Positions 42,433 to 50,114 of a DNA stretch of 64,000 nucleotides are shown piece after piece. The stretch spans positions 1-64,000 of the forward strand of contig NZ_JALKFX010000015.1 in the NCBI RefSeq assembly GCF_023243045.1, given 5' to 3'. Under the pieces are notes generated by a model. That model did no database searches, was not told the DNA's origin, and was given only the letters and a program-made list of their open reading frames with translations. Position 1 is the stretch's first letter. Every line of letters starts with the position of its first letter. A program made the position numbers and the translations under genes. Source of the DNA: Frankia sp. AgB32 (lineage in GTDB: Bacteria; Actinomycetota; Actinomycetes; Frankiales; Frankiaceae).

Positions 42433-43142
42433 GCGGGCAGCAGGCCGGGGTCGCCACCCTCGCGCGCACCGAGCTGTTCAAGATCGCGAGCAGTCGCCGG
42501 CAGGCGGTCGCCCTGCTGGCGGTGCTCGTCCTGCATGTGCCGCCGATGCTGTGGGGCGGGCAGGACGCCGACGCGAGCTGGAACGGGCTGCGGTCGCGCT
42601 CAGGGCTGTTCGTCGCCTACGCCGTGATGGCGCTCGGGATCCTGATCGTCGCCCAGGAGTACCGGTACAGCACGGCCGCGCTGGCATTCCTGGCCGTGCC
42701 GGGCCGCCGTCCCGTCACCGTGGCCCAGAGTCTTGTCGTCGCCGCCGTCGGCCTCACGATCAGTTCGGTGCTGTTCGCCGCGTGGCTCACCGTCGGGGTG
42801 CTGCGCTACGGCGCCGCCGGCATGCATCTGGACCGGCCGGGCCAGGTCGTCGCCGCCTGGGCCGTCGTCGTGGTCACGGTGTGCTCGGCGGGCGTGCTCG
42901 GTGTCGGCGTCGGCACGATCCTGCGCGGGTCGACGGCCGCGCTGCTCGCCCTCGGCTGCTGCGGCGCGCTGGAACCGCTGCTGGACGTGACCCGTTTCCG
43001 CGGTCCGGTCACCGCTCCGCTCGGCGTGCTGGCCTGGCCGACCTCCGAGCTGGAGATGCCCTCCCTGGTCAGCGCGGTGTGTTGGGGGGCACTGGCCCTG
43101 CTCGGGGCCCTGCTCGGCGTGGGACGGGATGTCCCGTCATGA
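42429..43142 (+). CDS. ABC-2-type exporter permease
   Basis: 237 residues with about six TM helices. After a cytoplasmic start T-E-L-F-K-I-A-S-S-R-R-Q-A, the first helix and the interhelical segment V-A-Q-E-Y-R-Y-S-T-A-A-L-A-F-L-A are typical of ABC-2 permeases coupled to this class of ATPase. Translationally coupled to the ATPase. Substrate unknown. Confidence 0.85.
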   Translation: MSGQQAGVATLARTELFKIASSRRQAVALLAVLVLHVPPMLWGGQDADASWNGLRSRSGLFVAYAVMALGILIVAQEYRYSTAALAFLAVPGRRPVTVAQSLVVAAVGLTISSVLFAAWLTVGVLRYGAAGMHLDRPGQVVAAWAVVVVTVCSAGVLGVGVGTILRGSTAALLALGCCGALEPLLDVTRFRGPVTAPLGVLAWPTSELEMPSLVSAVCWGALALLGALLGVGRDVPS

Positions 43143-43333
43143 TCGAGGCATCGCTCCCGGAGGGCGGCGGCATCCGCGGCAGACGGTTCGCGGGCGCCCT
43201 ACGACACACCGAGGACTGGATCGTGGCTTCCCAGGACCGGAACGTGGCATCAATGTGGGACGGATCACCTACGACGCGTCGGGTCGACGCATCACCCACC
43301 GCGCCAGGCCGAGATCGGCCTACCATCCGGCAC

Positions 43334-46300
43334 ATGGTGCCGTGCCCGACATGCGCGGAGGAGAATCCGGAGCGGGCGCGCTTCTGCTCTGGCTGTGGCA
43401 ACCCCCTGCCCACGTCCGGCAGCGGTGCGCGCAAGACCGTGACAATCATGTTCGTCGACATCGCGCGGTCGACGGACATCGGCGAGAAGATCGACTCGGA
43501 ACCGCTGCAGCAGGTCATGTGGCAGTTCTTCACCACCGTGCGCGAGGTGATCTACAACCACGGCGGCTCGGTGGAGAAGTTCATCGGCGACGCCGTCTTC
43601 GCCGTGTTCGGCATCCCGATCCTGCACGAGGACGACGCGCTGCGGGCGGTGCGCTCGGCGCTGGACATCCGCGCCGCGATGGAGGCCCTCAACGCCGACC
43701 TGCAGCAGCGGTGGGACCTGCGGCTACGGGTCCGGATCGGGATCAACACCGGCGAGGTCACCGTCGCCGGCGGCGGCGTCACCGGCGACGCGGTGAACGT
43801 CGCCTCCCGGCTGGAGAGCGCCGCCCCACCCGACGAGATCCTCATCGGCGACAGCACCTACCGCTTCATCCGCCCCAGCGTGACGGTCAGCCCGGTCGGC
43901 CCGCTCGTCGTGCAGGGCAAGCGGGACCCGCTGCGGGTGCACCAGCTCACCGGCCTGGTCGACCCGACGGCGGGGCCGGGCAGCCGCGCGCCGGTCCTCG
44001 GCTACACCGCCCCGGTCATCGGCCGCAACCGCGAGCGCCGCCGGCTCCAGGACGCCTTCGAGGCCGTGGTCGAGGAGCGCACCTGCCACCTTTTCACTGT
44101 GTTCGGCTCGGCGGGCATCGGCAAGTCCCGGATGGTCGGTGAGTTCTGCGCGTCCCTGACCAGCCGGGCCACCGTGCTCTCCGGCCGCTGCCTGTCCTAC
44201 GGGGAGGGCATCGCCTACTGGCCGCTGATGGAGATGGTGCGCCAGGCGACCGGGCTGTCGGCGGACGAGAGTGCGCCGGACGGCCGGCGCCGGCTGCGTG
44301 AACTGCTCGACGGCGTCGAGCAGGCCGCCGAGATCGTGGAGGCGCTCGCTCCGCTGGTCGGCCTCGGCGGCGCCGCGGCCGGCCCGCAGGAGAGCTTCTG
44401 GGCGGTGCGCTCGTTCTTCCAGGCCCTCGCCGTGCGCCGGCCGCTGATCCTCTGGTTCGACGACGTGCACTGGGCCGAGCAGACGTTGCTCGACATGATC
44501 GAGAACATCGCCGACTGGTCCCGCGACGCGCCGATCATGCTGCTCTGCCTGGCCCGCCAGGAGCTGCTGGAAGATCAGCACCACTGGGGCGGCGGCAAGT
44601 TCAACGCCACCTCGATGCTGCTCGCGCCGCTGACCGAGGCCCGCTGCCAGCGGCTGATCCGCAGCCTGATGGGCTCCGACGACCTCGACCCGGCGCTGGT
44701 CGACCGCATCACCACCTCGGCGGCCGGCAACCCGTTGTTCGTCGAGCAGATGGTGGCCGCCCTCGTGGACGACGGCCTGCTGCGCCGCGAGGGCAACCGC
44801 TGGCTGGCCACCGGCAGCCTGCGCAACGTCACCGTGCCGCCGACGATCTCCTCCCTGCTGGCGGCCCGTCTCGACCGGCTCGAACCGGCCGAGCGCCGGG
44901 TGCTGGAACGGGCTGCGGTCGTCGGCGAACGGTTCTACCTGGACGCCGTCATCGACCTGTCCGACCCGGCGGAACGGCCGCTGGTCGTCGCGCACTGCCT
45001 GAGCCTGGTGCGCAAGGAACTGGTCCACCCCGACCGCTCCGACCTGCCCGGGGTGGAGGCCTTCCGGTTCCTGCACATCCTGCTGCGGGACTGTGCCTAC
45101 GAGTCGACGTCCAAGCGGCGCCGGGCCGACCTGCACCAGCAGTTCGCCCACTGGTTGCAGGCCCGGCTCATCGGCGGCCCGGGTGAACATGACGAGCTGG
45201 TCGGCTACCACCTCGAGCAGGCGTTCCGGTACCGCGTGGAGATCGGCCTGCGCGGGCCGGAGACGATCGAGCTGGGCCGGGCGGCGGCGACGTGTCTCAT
45301 CGAGGCGGCCGACCGGATCCGCCAGGGTGACGAGAGCGGCGCCGCGCACCTGCTCAAGCGAGCGATCACGCTGCTGCCCGAGACCGACCCGCTGCGCCTG
45401 CGGGCCGAGATCGACATCGGCTGGGCGCTGTTCACCTTCTTCGGGCAGTTCTCCAACGCCGAGCTGGTCCTACGGCGCGTCACCGAGCGGGCGCGCCGCG
45501 CCGGCGAGGACGGGCTACGAGCGCATGCCAGGCTCGCCCACCTGCGCGTCCTGTCCTCCACCGATCCGGAGGGCCTGGTCGCCACCACCCTGTCGGAGGC
45601 GGCGGCGTCGCTGGCCATGTTCGTCCGCTCCGGGGATGACGTCGGCGCCGCGCTGGCCTGCCGCAGCCAGGCGAGCGCCTATTGGGTCGCGGGCCAGATC
45701 ACGGCGGCCGAGCGGGCCATGGAGAGCGCCGTGCACCACGCCGAGGAGTCGGGCGTGCCGCGTTCCGCGCAGTCGTTGCGGCGCGAACTCACGCTGCTGG
45801 TGAGCCTCGGCCCGCGGCCGGTCACCGCCAGCCTCACCCGGGCCAGCGAGGCCCTGGAAGCCGCCGGAGACGACCGGGCGCTGCGCCGCGCACTGCTTGC
45901 CCAGCTCGCCGTGCTCACCGCGATGTCGGGCGATCTGGAGGCCGCCCGCATCCACCTCAAGACCGCGGAGGAGATCGTCCACGACCTGCGGGGCCTGCGG
46001 GTCGACCCGCATCACGGCGGGTTCGTGGTCGCCCGGGTCGCGCTGCTCGCCGACGAGCTGCCCGTGGCCGAGCGCGAGCTGCGCCGTAGCTGCCGGTCGC
46101 TGTCCCGGATGGGCGAGCGGGCGCTGTTCGCCAACCGGGCGGCCGCCCTCGCCGACGTGCTCGTCCGACTCGGCAAGCTGGACGACGCCGGCAAGTGGGT
46201 CACCCGCTGCCGGGACGCCGCGGCCGCCGACCAGTTGCCGGCCCAGGCCGGCTGGTGCGGGGTGCATGCCCGGATGCTGTCCCTGCGCGGCCGGGACGCC

Positions 46301-46543
46301 GAGGCACTGCGGTTCGCCGACACCGCCGTCGACCTCACCGGGCGCACCGACGACGTGGACGGCCAGGGGCTGGCCCTGCTCGCCCGGGCCGAGGTGCTGT
46401 ACCGCTCGGGGCGCAAGGACGACGCCGCCGAGAGCCTGGAGGCCGGCGTCGACCGCTACCTGCGCCGCGGCAACGTCGCCGCGGCGAACCTCGGCCGGCG
46501 GCTGTTCGAGACCCTCGACGCGGGTCCGCCGGCCGCCGGCTGA
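43334..46543 (+). CDS. Zinc ribbon - class III nucleotidyl cyclase - AAA ATPase - helical repeat protein
   Basis: 1069 residues. An N-terminal double zinc ribbon (C-P-T-C and C-S-G-C-G), then a class III cyclase domain (35-200) with metal ligands Asp42 (F-V-D-I) and Asp86 (I-G-D-A-V-F-A-V-F-G), purine-specifying Lys82, and transition-state residues Asn155 and Arg159 in N-V-A-S-R. All catalytic residues are present, so it should be an active cyclase, probably adenylate. An AAA-like ATPase has Walker A G-S-A-G-I-G-K-S-R and Walker B L-I-L-W-F-D-D-V-H-W. The last 450 residues are TPR-like helices. ATG 43334 precedes the ribbon; an ATG at 43139 overlapping the permease stop would add 65 residues. 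Confidence 0.9.
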   Translation: MVPCPTCAEENPERARFCSGCGNPLPTSGSGARKTVTIMFVDIARSTDIGEKIDSEPLQQVMWQFFTTVREVIYNHGGSVEKFIGDAVFAVFGIPILHEDDALRAVRSALDIRAAMEALNADLQQRWDLRLRVRIGINTGEVTVAGGGVTGDAVNVASRLESAAPPDEILIGDSTYRFIRPSVTVSPVGPLVVQGKRDPLRVHQLTGLVDPTAGPGSRAPVLGYTAPVIGRNRERRRLQDAFEAVVEERTCHLFTVFGSAGIGKSRMVGEFCASLTSRATVLSGRCLSYGEGIAYWPLMEMVRQATGLSADESAPDGRRRLRELLDGVEQAAEIVEALAPLVGLGGAAAGPQESFWAVRSFFQALAVRRPLILWFDDVHWAEQTLLDMIENIADWSRDAPIMLLCLARQELLEDQHHWGGGKFNATSMLLAPLTEARCQRLIRSLMGSDDLDPALVDRITTSAAGNPLFVEQMVAALVDDGLLRREGNRWLATGSLRNVTVPPTISSLLAARLDRLEPAERRVLERAAVVGERFYLDAVIDLSDPAERPLVVAHCLSLVRKELVHPDRSDLPGVEAFRFLHILLRDCAYESTSKRRRADLHQQFAHWLQARLIGGPGEHDELVGYHLEQAFRYRVEIGLRGPETIELGRAAATCLIEAADRIRQGDESGAAHLLKRAITLLPETDPLRLRAEIDIGWALFTFFGQFSNAELVLRRVTERARRAGEDGLRAHARLAHLRVLSSTDPEGLVATTLSEAAASLAMFVRSGDDVGAALACRSQASAYWVAGQITAAERAMESAVHHAEESGVPRSAQSLRRELTLLVSLGPRPVTASLTRASEALEAAGDDRALRRALLAQLAVLTAMSGDLEAARIHLKTAEEIVHDLRGLRVDPHHGGFVVARVALLADELPVAERELRRSCRSLSRMGERALFANRAAALADVLVRLGKLDDAGKWVTRCRDAAAADQLPAQAGWCGVHARMLSLRGRDAEALRFADTAVDLTGRTDDVDGQGLALLARAEVLYRSGRKDDAAESLEAGVDRYLRRGNVAAANLGRRLFETLDAGPPAAG

Positions 46544-46549
46544 CCCAGC

Positions 46550-46873
46550 TCACCCCAGCAGGCCGCGCAGCCTGGCCTGCTCCTGCAACCAGAGCAGCTC
46601 CTGGGCCCACAGGCGGAGCCGTTCCACCGCGACGAGCTGCAGGGAGAGCGCCTCGGCGACCGGCGGCCGGCTGAGCGCCTCGATCCCGCCCGGCGACCAC
46701 TGCCAGCCGGCCTCCTCCTCGCAGACCCGCCGGTAGGCGGCGCGCCGCAGGGCGATCTCGGCGAGGGCGTAGTCGACCTGCTCGGCGAGCAGGCGGATCC
46801 GCGCCAGCAGATCCGCGTCCGCCACCGACGGACGGCCGCCGTAGGCGGGAAAAGATACGGGCCGCACAGACAT
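46550..46873 (-). CDS. Small helical protein, unknown function (107 aa)
   Basis: Begins M-S-V-R-P-V-S-F-P-A-Y-G-G-R-P and is otherwise helical, with A-R-I-R-L-L-A-E-Q-V-D-Y-A-L-A-E-I-A-L and many Leu/Arg. Ends seven bases from the convergent cyclase stop. No family recognised. ATG 46873 is chosen because composition changes upstream. Confidence 0.6.
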   Translation of the reverse strand: MSVRPVSFPAYGGRPSVADADLLARIRLLAEQVDYALAEIALRRAAYRRVCEEEAGWQWSPGGIEALSRPPVAEALSLQLVAVERLRLWAQELLWLQEQARLRGLLG

Positions 46874-47078
46874 GTTGGTGGAAGCGTACGAGCGTGGCGT
46901 CCCCGGGAACAGTGGCGGGGATAGCCATAACGGTGACGCGGCCCCGGTTCGGACGGCTACCCGCCGCGGGTGAGATGGCTGCGCGGAGGTGATCCCACGC
47001 GGCGGAGGGGAAGGTCTACCGTGCGGCGCGAGCGGCGGCGCCGCCGACGATGTTGGACGCCGGCCTGGGGGTTCATCG

Positions 47079-47369
47079 GTGAGTCTCACGCCACCCGTTC
47101 TGTTGATCGTGCTCGGCTTTCCGCTCCTCGTCATGGCAGGAATGTTGATGATGAGTGGAGTCGAGCGGAAGCTGACCGATTCCCGTGCGGCGGTGGCCAG
47201 ATCCGACGGGGAACCGGCCGTCGACGGCCCGGGCAGCGGCGAGCGGGAGGCGACGGCCCGGCCGGCCGAGCAACCCGCGGACGGGCGGACCACTCGGCCG
47301 ACACTTTTGGGCCCTTTTGCGACACATGACGCGGCGACGATACCGCTGCGGTTTCGCTACCGAGCGTGA
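47079..47369 (+). CDS. Small single-TM protein, unknown function
   Basis: 96 residues: an N-terminal TM helix (P-P-V-L-L-I-V-L-G-F-P-L-L-V-M-A-G-M-L-M-M-S-G) followed by V-E-R-K-L and a hydrophilic tail rich in Ala/Arg/Glu. GTG at 47079 is preferred over the upstream ATG because the added residues look non-coding. Function unknown. Confidence 0.5.
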   Translation: MSLTPPVLLIVLGFPLLVMAGMLMMSGVERKLTDSRAAVARSDGEPAVDGPGSGEREATARPAEQPADGRTTRPTLLGPFATHDAATIPLRFRYRA

Positions 47370-47565
47370 CCATCGCCGCCGAGGCGATGCCGGCCGCGGC
47401 CGCCCCGCCGTCCTTCACCGCGACGATGCCGCTGGCCGCCGCGGCGCCGAGGGCCGAGCCCGGGACGGGCCGGCCTGGGCTGGCCGGGCCGGGGACGGCG
47501 GCACCCACACGTCCGCTCGCCGGCCAGCCGTCGCTGACGACCTGACCCGGCGCGCGGCCCACACC

Positions 47566-47610
47566 CCGACCCGCCCAAGCCCGACCCGCCCAAGCCCGAC
47601 CCGCCCAGCC
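47566..47610. repeat. Three 15-bp tandem units (CCGACCCGCCCAAGC)
   Basis: Two perfect copies and one with two differences, in the 276-bp gap before the STAS gene's 3' end. No gene seen in the gap. Confidence 0.8.
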
Positions 47611-47645
47611 GGACCAGTATCCGCCGGGGCGGGCCAGCGCCAGGG

Positions 47646-47987
47646 TCAGCCGTTGCGGGTGGTGTCGCTGACCCGCAGGCGACCGTCGAGGCCGGTGTCC
47701 CGCAGCAGGGCCGTGAAGGCCGGGGTCGCCGAGGAGATCCGCAGCTCGGAGTGGACGCGGCGCAGCAGCAGGTCGGCGCGCAGCAGGGCGGCGAGCCCCG
47801 GAATGTCGATCGACCGCAGGCCCGCCACGTCCACCGTCACCGTTCCGCCGCCCCGGCCGAGCAGCTCGCCGACCTGCTCGCGGAACCTCAGCCTGCCGGC
47901 GGTGTCGAGCTCACCGGCCAGCTCGATGAGCACGTCCTCACCCGAGCGCCGGACGGACATGGTGAGGGCTCCGGCGTCGACCCGCAT
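47646..47987 (-). CDS. STAS-domain protein (anti-sigma factor antagonist-like)
   Basis: 113 residues covering a single STAS domain: L-I-E-L-A-G-E-L-D-T-A-G-R-L-R-F-R and V-T-V-D-V-A-G-L-R-S-I-D-I-P-G-L-A-A-L-L. In anti-anti-sigma factors the last segment normally reads D-S-S-G with a phosphorylatable Ser; here it reads D-I-P-G, so the regulatory Ser is missing. It may act constitutively or bind a different partner. No anti-sigma kinase is adjacent. ATG 47987 fits the first strand. Confidence 0.8.
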   Translation of the reverse strand: MRVDAGALTMSVRRSGEDVLIELAGELDTAGRLRFREQVGELLGRGGGTVTVDVAGLRSIDIPGLAALLRADLLLRRVHSELRISSATPAFTALLRDTGLDGRLRVSDTTRNG

Positions 47988-48089
47988 CGTGCCCGCCCCC
48001 CGAGGTCCTCGTCGCCGCACGGGGCCGACCCCCCTTACTTACGGAGAGTAACATGACGAGGTCGGCCCGCCGCCTTTCTCGGCCGTCGC

Positions 48090-49754
48090 TCAGCCGTTAC
48101 GCAGCCGCCTGATCAGCGTGTTCGTCGAGCTGTCGTGCCCCAGCGCCGAGCCGGCCGGCGCGGTCAGCTCCGGCACGATCCGGCCGGCGAGCACCTTGCC
48201 GAGCTCCACTCCCCACTGGTCGAAGCTGTTGATGCCCCAGACCGTCCCCTGGGTGAAGACCTTGTGCTCGTAAAGGGCGATGAGCTGCCCGAGAGTGAAC
48301 GGGCTCAGTCGGGACGCGAGCAGGGTGTTGGTCGGCCGGTTACCCGGGAAGGTGCGGTGCGGGACGAGCCAGGGCTCGACGCCCTCCGCGGCGACCTGTT
48401 CGGCGGACTTGCCGAAAGCGAGCGCCTCGGTCTGGGCGAGGAAGTTGGCCATCAGCAGGGCGTGCTGGTCCGGCCCGTCGGCCGCGCCGACACCCGGGTG
48501 GTTCGGCTCGACGAATCCGATGAAATCGGCGGGCACGACCGAGGTGCCCTGATGCAGCAGCTGGTAGTAGGCGTGCTGTCCGTTCGTGCCGGGAGTACCC
48601 CACACGACCGGGCCGGAATCCGTCCGCAGCGGCCGGCCGGCGAGATCGACCCGTTTGCCGTTGCTCTCCATGTCGAGCTGCTGCAGGTAGGCCGGAAAAC
48701 GGCCGAGGTACTGGCTGTATGGCAGCACGGCATGGGTGTCGTACCCGAGGAAGTCGCGATACCACACCCCGATCAGCCCGAGCAGGACGGGCAGGTTCCG
48801 CTCGAACGGCGCGGTGCGGAAGTGGGTGTCCACCGCGCGGAACCCGTCGAGGAACTCCCGGAAGTGCGCCGGCCCGATCGAGATCAGCACCGACAGGCCG
48901 ATCGCCGAGTCCACCGAGTACCGACCGCCGACCCAGTCCCAGAACCCGAACATGTTCTCGGTGTCGATACCGAACTCGGCGACCTTCTCGGCATTCGTCG
49001 ACACCGCCACGAAATGGCGGGCGACCGCGTCCTCACCGAGCGTGGCCGTCAGCCAGGCGCGCGCGGCCCGGGCGTTCGCGAGCGTCTCCAGCGTGGTGAA
49101 CGTCTTGGACGCGACGATGAACAGCGTCCGCGCCGGGTCGAGATCCGCGGTCGCCTCCCAGATGTCGGTGGGGTCGACGTTGCTGACGAACCGACCCTCG
49201 ATGCCCCGGTCGGCGTAGTCGCGCAGCGCGTCGTACACCATCGCCGGCCCCAGATCGGAACCACCGATGCCGATGTTGACCACCGTGGTGATCCGTTCCC
49301 CGGTGGCACCGCGCCACTGGCCGGAACGCACCCGCTCGGCGAAGGCCGACATCCGGTCGAGCACCTGGTGCACCTCGGGCACCACGTTCTCGCCGTCGAC
49401 CTCGATCCGGGCGTCGGCCGCCGCCCGCAGCGCCACGTGCAGGACCGGCCGGTCCTCCGTCACGTTGATGCGCTCGCCGGTGAACATGGCCTCGATCCGC
49501 CCGGCCAGCCCGGCGCGGCGCGCCAGCGCGACGAGAAGGTCGACCGTCTGTCCGGTCAGCAGATTCTTGGAGTAGTCGAGATAGAGCCCGTCGGCTTCAG
49601 CGGTGAACGTCTCACCGCGGGTGGGATCGGCGTCGAACAGTCCTTGCAACGACACCGCCGACATCTCGCCGAGATGAGCGGTCAGCGCCGCCCATTCCGG
49701 CGTCGTGGTGATGTCCGGCGCGGCGGCCGGGGCAGTGGGCTCGCTTGTCGACAT
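48090..49754 (-). CDS. pgi: Glucose-6-phosphate isomerase
   Basis: Interconverts glucose-6-phosphate and fructose-6-phosphate. 554 residues, the expected size of the long bacterial/eukaryotic form. Seen: [44 protein letters not shown], the M-E-S-N-G-K-R signature and [16 protein letters not shown] with the catalytic His. ATG 49754 is chosen over GTG 49766 because the GAAGGG site is better spaced. Confidence 0.96.
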   Translation of the reverse strand: MSTSEPTAPAAAPDITTTPEWAALTAHLGEMSAVSLQGLFDADPTRGETFTAEADGLYLDYSKNLLTGQTVDLLVALARRAGLAGRIEAMFTGERINVTEDRPVLHVALRAAADARIEVDGENVVPEVHQVLDRMSAFAERVRSGQWRGATGERITTVVNIGIGGSDLGPAMVYDALRDYADRGIEGRFVSNVDPTDIWEATADLDPARTLFIVASKTFTTLETLANARAARAWLTATLGEDAVARHFVAVSTNAEKVAEFGIDTENMFGFWDWVGGRYSVDSAIGLSVLISIGPAHFREFLDGFRAVDTHFRTAPFERNLPVLLGLIGVWYRDFLGYDTHAVLPYSQYLGRFPAYLQQLDMESNGKRVDLAGRPLRTDSGPVVWGTPGTNGQHAYYQLLHQGTSVVPADFIGFVEPNHPGVGAADGPDQHALLMANFLAQTEALAFGKSAEQVAAEGVEPWLVPHRTFPGNRPTNTLLASRLSPFTLGQLIALYEHKVFTQGTVWGINSFDQWGVELGKVLAGRIVPELTAPAGSALGHDSSTNTLIRRLRNG

Positions 49755-50114
49755 GACGTGGGACACCCTTCCTCACAAGGTTCAGCACGTTCCGCCACGA
49801 CAACTATCGCCGGCCGGGGTTCATCGCCATCCGTGCCGAAGCAGCGTCTTCCGTGGCCTGCGGCACGTCAGTTCGAGCTCCCGGTGCGTCATCTACGGCT
49901 GTGGCGGTGCCGACGCTCGTCGACCATCGCAAGCATGCCCATGTCGCCGATCCGACGTCGGGAGGCGCCCCCGGACGGGCGCCGGAATGGGAAGGTCGAG
50001 GTCGTAGGATCGCCAGGAACCCGGCGAACGTGTCAATGCTGGCCAGGACGCTCCGGTCGGGACGGGACAGCGGTGCGCCCAGTGGCCGACGGCGTTAGCG
50101 GACGGATCTGAACC
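49755..50114. other. 360-bp divergent intergenic region, no gene seen
   Basis: Separates pgi from the first kinase. No supported ORF, repeat or hairpin stands out; promoters of both divergent genes must lie here but cannot be fixed. Confidence 0.5.

Noticed and set aside
41849-43333. N-terminal extension of the cyclase frame
   Set aside because: The open frame continues upstream over the ABC genes but out of phase with them; the cyclase starts properly at its zinc ribbon.
49853-50098. Small plus-strand ORF before the first kinase
   Set aside because: No ribosome site, random composition, no recognised family; probably chance.
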